A stretch of 25,530 bases of DNA from assembly GCA_934667425.1 (NCBI GenBank), contig CAKULV010000044.1, positions 1 through 25,530 of the forward strand, in the 5' to 3' direction. Every line of letters starts with the position of its first letter. Within the stretch, counting starts at the first letter, position 1. The position numbers and the translations under genes are program-made. The notes below the pieces were generated by a model. It had not been told where the DNA came from. It did not search any database and worked only from the letters and a program-made list of their open reading frames with translations. The DNA comes from an uncultured Kiritimatiellota bacterium (lineage in GTDB: Bacteria > Verrucomicrobiota > Kiritimatiellia > RFP12 > UBA1067). Below, in pieces: positions 14,931 to 19,738 of the stretch.

Positions 14931-15066
14931 GATGGCGAGGGCGCCATCGCCACGAAAGCACCCCCGTAGCGACGACGCCCTCGTCGTCGTGCGTTGCGCG
15001 GGAGGGTCGCAATCCATTGCGACCGGGCCTGTGTCCACAGGCTGATACGATGGCGAGGGCGCCATC
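14931..15066. repeat. Cluster of five hairpin modules
   Basis: Successive perfect hairpins, in order: GATGGCG-AGGG-CGCCATC (14931-14948), GACGACG-CCCT-CGTCGTC (14971-14988), GGTCGCAA-TCCA-TTGCGACC (15005-15024), GCCTGTG-TC-CACAGGC (15027-15042), and GATGGCG-AGGG-CGCCATC (15049-15066). The first and last share about 31 nt including flanks (CTGATRCGATGGCG start, GCCACG end) with one difference. Confidence 0.88.
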
Positions 15067-15098
15067 GCCACGTGTCGCGGCAAATGCGGCGCATGCGA

Positions 15099-15120
15099 TT
15101 TTCGATTCTTCGATTTCCGA
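15099..15120. repeat. Heptad array, TTTNCGA type (3 units)
   Basis: Units TTTTCGA, TTCTTCGA (8-mer) and TTTCCGA follow a partial TGCGA and lead into TTACATT. The array closes the repeat cluster on the toxin-antitoxin side. Confidence 0.7.
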
Positions 15121-15182
15121 TTACATTGGAGACTTTATGCTGAAATTCCACAAAATCCAACGCTGACCGAAAACACATCGTA

Positions 15183-15211
15183 TTGACCTTGTAAGGCATC
15201 TTTGATACACT
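15183..15211 (+). promoter_or_regulatory. Sigma-70 promoter of the toxin-antitoxin-menA unit
   Basis: TTGACC (15183-15188), a 17-nt spacer and TACACT (15206-15211), with TG one base before the -10. A small dyad CCTT-GT-AAGG (15187-15196) overlaps the -35 and spacer. It could be part of an autorepression operator, since RelB-family antitoxins usually repress their own promoter; that link is inferred. Confidence 0.6.
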
Positions 15212-15244
15212 ATCCGCATATTTGTTGACAAAGGAGAAAAATCA

Positions 15245-15520
15245 ATGAGCGCGACAGCAACCATAACCTTCAGAACCGACCCTGAACTCAAGGCCGACGT
15301 CGAAGATATCCTTGAGGACATCGGCATGAACCTCTCGACGGCATTCAACTGCTTCATGAACAAGGTGCGCGACGTCGGCGGCATCCCCTTCGCCCTTTCC
15401 CGCAAGAGCAAGCACGCCAGGCTTGTTGCCCTGCTCCAGGAATCCAAGGCCATCGCCCACGACCCAAACACGCCGCGCTGCATTGATTCTGACAAAATCG
15501 AAGAATTTCTTCTCTCATGA
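15245..15520 (+). CDS. Antitoxin, RelB/DinJ family
   Basis: A 91-residue protein. Its N-terminal ribbon-helix-helix DNA-binding segment (ATITFRTDPELKADVEDILEDIGMNLSTAFNCFMNKV) is typical of DinJ/RelB. The C-terminal tail (about residues 60-91) would wrap and neutralise the toxin. The complex normally binds the operon's own promoter to repress it. AAAGGAG is 8 nt before the ATG and a good sigma-70 promoter lies upstream. The stop overlaps the toxin ATG as ATGA, the usual coupling in these operons. Pairing with a YafQ-type toxin makes DinJ the closer model. Confidence 0.93.
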   Translation: MSATATITFRTDPELKADVEDILEDIGMNLSTAFNCFMNKVRDVGGIPFALSRKSKHARLVALLQESKAIAHDPNTPRCIDSDKIEEFLLS

Positions 15521-15792
15521 AATACGCAATCGTAAAAACGAAGCAATTCAGGAAGAACCTGAAGAAAATGCTTCGCCGAGGGAAGGACATCAAGAAGATC
15601 TCCAATGTCGTTTCCATCCTCGCCCATGGTGAGCCCCTTCCATCCCAATACAGGGATCACGCCCTGACAGGAGATCTTCTCGGCCTTCGCGACTGCCATG
15701 TCGAAAATGACTGGCTTCTCCTTTACCAAATAGAATCCGATGTCTTGGTCCTCACCCTAACCGACACCGGAACCCATTCCGACCTGTTCTGA
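15517..15792 (+). CDS. YafQ-family mRNA interferase toxin
   Basis: A 91-residue toxin of the RelE superfamily that would cut mRNA on the translating ribosome. The residues match E. coli YafQ closely in kind and spacing: His48, His61, Asp65, His87 and C-terminal Phe91, against His50, His63, Asp67, His87 and Phe91. Characteristic segments are HALTGDLLGLRDCHVENDWLL and LTLTDTGTHSDLF. The toxin looks intact and likely active. It has no clear ribosome binding site of its own, so it depends on coupling to the antitoxin (4-nt overlap). Only 9 nt separate its stop from the downstream prenyltransferase gene. Confidence 0.94.
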   Translation: MKYAIVKTKQFRKNLKKMLRRGKDIKKISNVVSILAHGEPLPSQYRDHALTGDLLGLRDCHVENDWLLLYQIESDVLVLTLTDTGTHSDLF

Positions 15793-15801
15793 CGAAGCCG
15801 C

Positions 15802-16746
15802 ATGGACACAAAGAAAGCAAAAGCCTGGTTCTTGGTCTTCAGGCCATGGAGCTATGCGGCGACGCTCGTCCCGTTTCTGGTAGGCGCCGCGATCGTGCCG
15901 CCGTCACATGGGATGCTTCGCTGGCTGGTCGGCCTTGCCGCAGGCATCCTTTTCCAGGCGACGGTGAACCTGCTGAACACCTGGGGGGACGAACTCTCCG
16001 GCGTAGACGCCGCGCCCGGCGCAATACGCACAACGCCACAGGTGCACGACGGGACGATATCGATGCGGGCGGTCCTCACCGCCGCGACCGCATGCGCGGC
16101 CTGCGCGGCGGCTCTCGGAACGCTCCTCTGCCTATATCGAAACGAAGGGGCCTGGAATGCCTCGTGGCCGCTACTCGCAATCGGATTCATCGGCTTCCTT
16201 GGGGCGACGAACTATTCCACGGGAATCAAGTTCAAGTACATCGGGCTTGGGGTTCCGTTCGTCGCATTCCTGATGGGGCCGCTTGAACTGGCTGCCGCAA
16301 TATGCATACTGCGTCCGGCGGACGCCACTGCATTCCTCACTCCGGTCACGGCATTCATGTCCATCCCGATCGCATCGCTCGTGTGCGTGATAATGCACGG
16401 CAACGACATGCGCGACATCCAAAGCGACCGTGCCGCCGGGATACGCACTTGCGCATCGACGGCAGGACCGAAAGGCGCCCTTGCGATATACTGGATATGC
16501 CATATGCTTCCTTACGTAGTGTGCGCAATGATGATCTGTCGGTACGGACGCATGATGCTTCTTCCGTTCATGGCCCTTCCCCTTACGCGAAGGACGCTCG
16601 TTCGCGCAACCAAGACCTATCTGGACAATCCGCAGAATCCCAAGTGGATCCGCCTGGAAAGGGCTTCCGGCGGCATCCACCTCGCATTCGGCATCCTGTA
16701 CGCAGTTGCACTGCGCCTTACGGTCTATCCGTACCATCCACTGTGA
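15802..16746 (+). CDS. UbiA-family prenyltransferase, MenA-like
   Basis: A 314-residue integral membrane protein with about eight or nine hydrophobic segments. It fits UbiA prenyltransferases, and MenA (1,4-dihydroxy-2-naphthoate polyprenyltransferase, menaquinone synthesis) is the nearest style: it starts WFLVFRPWSYAATLVPFLVGAA. The second Asp-rich motif HGNDMRDIQSDRAAG is normal. The first reads NTWGDELSGVD where MenA has NDxxDxxxxxD, so one Mg-diphosphate-binding aspartate is threonine. Other UbiA substrates remain possible, and no other men gene is in the window. The ribosome binding site is weak. Its start is 9 nt after the toxin stop, so it is probably transcribed at least partly from the toxin-antitoxin promoter. 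Confidence 0.85.
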   Translation: MDTKKAKAWFLVFRPWSYAATLVPFLVGAAIVPPSHGMLRWLVGLAAGILFQATVNLLNTWGDELSGVDAAPGAIRTTPQVHDGTISMRAVLTAATACAACAAALGTLLCLYRNEGAWNASWPLLAIGFIGFLGATNYSTGIKFKYIGLGVPFVAFLMGPLELAAAICILRPADATAFLTPVTAFMSIPIASLVCVIMHGNDMRDIQSDRAAGIRTCASTAGPKGALAIYWICHMLPYVVCAMMICRYGRMMLLPFMALPLTRRTLVRATKTYLDNPQNPKWIRLERASGGIHLAFGILYAVALRLTVYPYHPL

Positions 16747-16747
16747 T

Positions 16748-16788
16748 GCGGTGAAGCCCTGGTCAAGGCAGGCGCCCCCGCCAACCGC
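16748..16788. terminator. Possible hairpin between convergent genes
   Basis: In the 51-nt gap between menA-like and the cyclo-ligase gene, GGCG-CCCC-CGCC (16771-16782) lies inside an outer pair GCGGT/ACCGC. There is no T-run on either strand, so a terminator role is only positional inference. The 4-nt CCCC loop resembles the dispersed hairpin family. Confidence 0.3.
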
Positions 16789-16797
16789 GATTCCTTC

Positions 16798-17358
16798 CTA
16801 TGAAGCCACCACGACATCGGTCAGCGCAATGTCGTGCGGTTCGGACGGCAATTCCTCCAGCAGCTGAAACGGATAGGCGACGCCGAGCGCAACGGCAGAA
16901 GACTGCGGGGCGGACGCAAGCAGCCTGTCATACCAGCCGCCTCCATAGCCAAGGCGGGAGCCGTCCCTCGTGAACGCAAGGCCGGGGACAATCCATATCT
17001 TCGGGGCAGGCGCGGGGTCGACATGGCCGTCAACGGCAGGCTCAAGGACATCCATCGGGCCAGCGACAAGTTTGGCTCCTCGCGCATATCTCGCGAGGAC
17101 ATACGACTCGCCATCCCAAGCCGGAGCGAACACCGGGCATTCCGCCGCCCACAGGCTCTCTATCAGCACCGTGAGGTCTATCTCCTGCGAAGTGGCGAGG
17201 TATACGGCAAACGGCTCTTTGGCCGCAACTGCCGCCATTACGTCGGGACGCCGCAGCATCCGCCTGCAGACAGCCGCAGAATACGAGGCACGCTCGGCTG
17301 CGTCCACGCCGCGTCTGGCATTCCTCATGCGCCTGCGTATGTCGGCCTTGCTCTCCAC
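16798..17358 (-). CDS. 5-formyltetrahydrofolate cyclo-ligase
   Basis: A 186-residue cytoplasmic enzyme that converts 5-formyl-THF to 5,10-methenyl-THF using ATP, returning folate to one-carbon metabolism. The N-terminal basic helix (ESKADIRRRMRNARRGVD) and the signature PGLAFTRDGSRLGYGGGWYDRLL (about residues 124-146) are diagnostic. Length is normal for the family (about 180-200). The start is GTG with a GGGGGCGAG purine stretch just upstream. It lies 36 nt after the ETF-QO gene in the same direction, so the two are likely cotranscribed. It converges on the menA-like gene with a 51-nt gap. Confidence 0.94.
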   Translation of the reverse strand: MESKADIRRRMRNARRGVDAAERASYSAAVCRRMLRRPDVMAAVAAKEPFAVYLATSQEIDLTVLIESLWAAECPVFAPAWDGESYVLARYARGAKLVAGPMDVLEPAVDGHVDPAPAPKIWIVPGLAFTRDGSRLGYGGGWYDRLLASAPQSSAVALGVAYPFQLLEELPSEPHDIALTDVVVAS

Positions 17359-17394
17359 GGACTCGCCCCCGTTCCCCGATTCTGGCCCGAAGGC

Positions 17395-19017
17395 TCACAT
17401 CCGCGTATAGCGAGGGCCGTCGCCGCCCTGCGGGAAGGTCCAGTCGATGTTCCCCATCGGACACTTGATGCGGCAAGTCTTGCAGTGCAGGCAGTTGGAG
17501 AAGTCGATCTCAAGCCTGCACGCCGCCTCGGCTCCATCCATGCGGTAGACCTCCGCCGGACAGAACCTGGTGCATGGTGCGCCGAACCTGACGCGGCACT
17601 CGTCGCATTTTGCCGGATCAAGCACCTTCAGGTGACACGGCTGGTTCTCTTCATGGATTGTTCCGCTCATGAACACATCGGTAAGGCGATCGGGCATCAA
17701 CGCCGTTTCATCCCTGTCGCATGGCGAAACCTTGGCGGCAGGTCGGCCCATGCCCGCCTTCCCATTGGCGATCTGACGCAGCGAGGCTGCATCGCCCTCG
17801 GAAAGTCCCGGTACACGGAAACAGGGGAACGCCCCGCGCGTAATCCAGGCGAGCCCGGCCGCCGCCACGCCGAATGGCAGCCCGTAGCAGAATGACGCGC
17901 GCACGTTCCGCACACGCCTTATCTCACGGAATCCAGAGGTCGCATGCAGCAGCCCCGTATAGCTTCTGCCAGTGAGTATGCTTTCCGCCGCCGCCCTGCC
18001 GCTCTGGAGCGCAATGTGCACCCCCTTGATCCGCAGGGAGTCAAGAAGCCCGGCGCCGTCGCCAACAATCATCACGCCCGGGGCCTCCACTTTCGGGATC
18101 GAATAGAAGCCGCCCTCCGGAATCACCTTCGCGCCATACGCGACGGTCTTGCCTCCCTCTATGTGGCGCCTTACGGCGACCGAACGCTTGAACTGGCGGA
18201 AAAGCTCGAACGGATCGATCTCCGCATCGGCATAGTCCAGCGCATACGCATAGCCGACCATCACCTGCGTCTCGGAGACGTGGTAGACGAATCCGCCGCC
18301 GTACGTCATGAAGTCGCTCGGCCAGCCGAAGGTGTGCATCACCTCTCCGGCCATCTGCGTACCGGACGGCACCTCCATGAGTTCCTTGATCGCGAGCGCG
18401 TACGTCTGCGGACGCACCCCGCCAAGCTTTCGCTCCGCGACAAGGCGTTCCGTGAGGATCCCGCAGCCGCCCTCCGCAAGGATCGTAGTCTTGGCGCGCA
18501 CCTCTTCAGACGGAAGGTAGTTCGACTTCTTCCTGCCATCCCTGTCGAGGCCCTTTTCGCCGGTACGTGCGCCGACCACCACACCATTCTCCTCCATCAG
18601 GCCCGTCACCGCATATCCCGTGTATATTTCCACGCCCTCCTTCCGGGCTATGCCAGCGAGATACTGGACGACCTTCGTGAGCGAGCCGACGGGATACCCC
18701 TTGGAGCTCATCATCGGCGGCACCCATGGAATCTTCACGGATGCGCCACGCGAAAGCAGCGTGCGAAAGCTCTCCTTGACGACATACGCCTCGATGGGCA
18801 GCCTGTCGATCTCATCATCGGTGAGCAGCCCGACGAAACCGGACGGGTCAATGATTGCGCCCGAAAGCACATGCGAGCCGACGCTTCTTCCCTTGTCAAG
18901 CACAATGACGCGAGGGGAAGCCACGTCACCATTGGCCTTTGCGCCACGCTTAAGGGCGATTGCAGCGGCGAGCCCGGCCGGGCCCGCACCAACGATCAAC
19001 ACATCTGTTTCGATCAT
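17395..19017 (-). CDS. Electron transfer flavoprotein-quinone oxidoreductase
   Basis: A 540-residue FAD enzyme that passes electrons from electron transfer flavoprotein to the membrane quinone pool. The N-terminal dinucleotide fold (DVLIVGAGPAGLAAAIAL), GSHVLSGAIIDPSG and the C-terminal FAD segment VMIVGDGAGLLDSLRIKGVHIALQSGRAAAE are all present. The C-terminal iron-sulfur region has Cys471, 474, 482, 486 and Cys509, 512, 515, 519. That is two ferredoxin-type quartets, rather than the single cluster of the mitochondrial enzyme, where the last position is Asp. Two [4Fe-4S] clusters are therefore possible. No ETF alpha/beta genes are adjacent. AGGATG lies just before the ATG, and an extended -10 promoter is about 29 nt upstream. 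Confidence 0.93.
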   Translation of the reverse strand: MIETDVLIVGAGPAGLAAAIALKRGAKANGDVASPRVIVLDKGRSVGSHVLSGAIIDPSGFVGLLTDDEIDRLPIEAYVVKESFRTLLSRGASVKIPWVPPMMSSKGYPVGSLTKVVQYLAGIARKEGVEIYTGYAVTGLMEENGVVVGARTGEKGLDRDGRKKSNYLPSEEVRAKTTILAEGGCGILTERLVAERKLGGVRPQTYALAIKELMEVPSGTQMAGEVMHTFGWPSDFMTYGGGFVYHVSETQVMVGYAYALDYADAEIDPFELFRQFKRSVAVRRHIEGGKTVAYGAKVIPEGGFYSIPKVEAPGVMIVGDGAGLLDSLRIKGVHIALQSGRAAAESILTGRSYTGLLHATSGFREIRRVRNVRASFCYGLPFGVAAAGLAWITRGAFPCFRVPGLSEGDAASLRQIANGKAGMGRPAAKVSPCDRDETALMPDRLTDVFMSGTIHEENQPCHLKVLDPAKCDECRVRFGAPCTRFCPAEVYRMDGAEAACRLEIDFSNCLHCKTCRIKCPMGNIDWTFPQGGDGPRYTRM

Positions 19018-19045
19018 GCCATATCATCCTGAAGTTGAAAGCGCG

Positions 19046-19054
19046 ATTATAGCA
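19046..19054 (-). promoter_or_regulatory. Extended -10 promoter of the ETF-QO operon
   Basis: The minus strand reads TGCTATAAT, a perfect TGN-TATAAT. No clear -35 is visible at 16-18 nt. The predicted start is about 10 nt upstream of the ribosome binding site region. Confidence 0.6.
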
Positions 19055-19096
19055 AAACTCCGGACAAAGATGCGAAGCGCTGCGAAAATGTGCGGT

Positions 19097-19140
19097 TGGT
19101 AGGTGGTAGTTGGTAGTTGATAGTTGGTAGCTTTGTCCCC
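19097..19140 (+). repeat. Heptad array TGRTAGW (5 units) plus TTTGTCCCC
   Basis: Units TGGTAGG, TGGTAGT, TGGTAGT, TGATAGT and TGGTAGC are in exact 7-nt register, then TTTGTCCCC. This is the left boundary of the 642-bp block that ends with the inverted array at 19695-19738. Confidence 0.88.
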
Positions 19141-19153
19141 GTGGCGACCGGCA

Positions 19154-19225
19154 ACGGGAGGGGCGAGCTCCCGCTCGACCGAAAACGGCGCAGGGGCAAC
19201 GGACGCGCGGGAGCGCGTCCCTCCC
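19154..19225 (+). repeat. Compound two-hairpin element, copy 1
   Basis: An outer stem ACGGGAGG / CCTCCCGT (closing at 19227) encloses two hairpins: GGGCGAGC-TCCC-GCTCGACC (19161-19180, one mismatch) and GGACGCGC-GGGA-GCGCGTCC (19201-19220), with CCGAAAACGG between them. It is 72 nt long and differs from the copy at 19471-19542 at two or three positions. Confidence 0.88.
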
Positions 19226-19299
19226 GTAGCGACATATCCCCCGAACGAAGTGAGCCGCGCAAGCGGTCGCAAGAGGGGTGCGCCCTCGCCGTCGTGGAA
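19223..19299 (+). repeat. 77-nt exact direct repeat, left copy
   Basis: Identical over 77 nt to 25454-25530, where the match reaches the window edge and may continue. It contains CGAACGAAGTGAGCC and ends CGCCCTCGCCGTCGTGGAA. A diverged relative (GAGCGAAGCGAACCC) is at 19601-19615. Confidence 0.9.
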
Positions 19300-19323
19300 A
19301 ATGGCCATGTAGAAGTGTAGAAG

Positions 19324-19383
19324 ATGTAGTTGGTAGTTGATAGATGGTAGCTTTGTCCCCGTAGCGACGGCGCCCTCGCCGTC
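19324..19383 (+). repeat. Heptad array, TTTGTCCCC and hairpin unit
   Basis: Three good heptads (TGGTAGT, TGATAGA, TGGTAGC; 19331-19351) and a degenerate one precede TTTGTCCCC (19352-19360). GTAGC and the perfect hairpin GACGGCG-CCCT-CGCCGTC (19366-19383) follow. This shows the recurring order: heptads, TTTGTCCCCGT, hairpin. Confidence 0.85.
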
Positions 19384-19396
19384 GTGGGGAAGGGAA

Positions 19397-19410
19397 TTTG
19401 CGATTTACGA
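19397..19410. repeat. Short TTTNCGA heptad array
   Basis: TTTGCGA and TTTACGA are followed by TTGCATTTAGG, the same order as at 14862-14910. Confidence 0.65.
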
Positions 19411-19441
19411 TTGCATTTAGGTATTGATTCATTTGCGGGCG

Positions 19442-19461
19442 GGCGGTTGTCCCCAACCGCC
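19442..19461. repeat. Hairpin GGCGGTTG-TCCC-CAACCGCC
   Basis: Perfect 8-bp stem with a TCCC loop; its stem word is found nowhere else in the window. Confidence 0.8.
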
Positions 19462-19470
19462 GCGCATTGC

Positions 19471-19542
19471 ACGGGAGGGTCGAGCTCCCGCTCGACCGAA
19501 AACGGCGTAGGGGCAACGGACGCGCGGGAGCGCGTCCCTCCC
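19471..19542 (+). repeat. Compound two-hairpin element, copy 2
   Basis: Hairpins GGTCGAGC-TCCC-GCTCGACC (19478-19497) and GGACGCGC-GGGA-GCGCGTCC (19518-19537), both perfect, lie between GGGAGGG and CCCTCCC. This is the best-preserved copy. Confidence 0.9.
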
Positions 19543-19590
19543 ATTGCACATTCGTGGCGGACGCAACAGATTCGCCCGCGCCGCAGGCGT

Positions 19591-19676
19591 CGGGTTGCCT
19601 GAGCGAAGCGAACCCGCAGGGCCGCAAGGGGCCGAGTGCGGCCCTCCCGTACATTCACGACGGCGAGGGCGCCGTC
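19591..19676. repeat. Diverged repeat segment with three hairpins
   Basis: CGGGTT/AACCCG (19591-19616) encloses GAGCGAAGCG. AGGGCCGCA/TGCGGCCCT (19618-19645) is a 9-bp stem with a 10-nt loop. GACGGCG-AGGG-CGCCGTC (19659-19676) is perfect. The first part is related to the 77-nt repeat. Confidence 0.7.
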
Positions 19677-19694
19677 GCCACGACACCAGTGTCC

Positions 19695-19738
19695 GGGGAC
19701 AAAGCTACCAACTATCATCTACCAACTACCATCTACCT
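19695..19738 (-). repeat. Inverted heptad array with GGGGACAAA, overlapping a stop codon
   Basis: GGGGACAAA is followed by GCTACCA, ACTATCA, TCTACCA, ACTACCA and TCTACCT. This is the exact inverse of the array at 19097-19140. The last unit includes the TAG stop of the glycoside-hydrolase-like gene (19733-19735). Confidence 0.88.

Larger units (their letters stand above)
14787..15244. other. Divergent intergenic region, repeats and two promoters
   Basis: It lies between the minus-strand metallophosphatase and the plus-strand antitoxin gene. It holds a promoter for each (14814-14822 and 15183-15211), two TTTNCGA heptad arrays, and five hairpin modules between 14931 and 15066. No gene was found. 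Confidence 0.75.
19018..19732. other. 715-nt intergenic region filled with repeats
   Basis: Apart from the ETF-QO promoter at its left edge, nearly all of it is the dispersed repeat system: three TGRTAGW heptad arrays (two direct, one inverted), one TTTNCGA array, two full compound elements and several hairpins. Open frames on both strands here encode only translated repeats and are not genes. Confidence 0.85.

Noticed and set aside
14931..15066. CRISPR-like array
   Set aside because: The repeats are palindromic modules of differing sequence with irregular spacing, no constant repeat and no cas genes nearby.
14787..15083. N-terminal extension of the metallophosphatase frame
   Set aside because: It translates repeats and crosses the promoter. 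The GGAGG and Tat leader define the start at 14786.
15121..15729. 202-codon minus-strand open frame
   Set aside because: It is antisense to the toxin-antitoxin pair, whose conserved residues are intact on the plus strand.
18950..19718. Long open frames on both strands in the repeat block (for example 234 and 223 codons on minus, 212 on plus)
   Set aside because: Their translations repeat the same Arg/Ala/Pro-rich phrases because they read through compound elements and heptads; none has a ribosome binding site with a family match.
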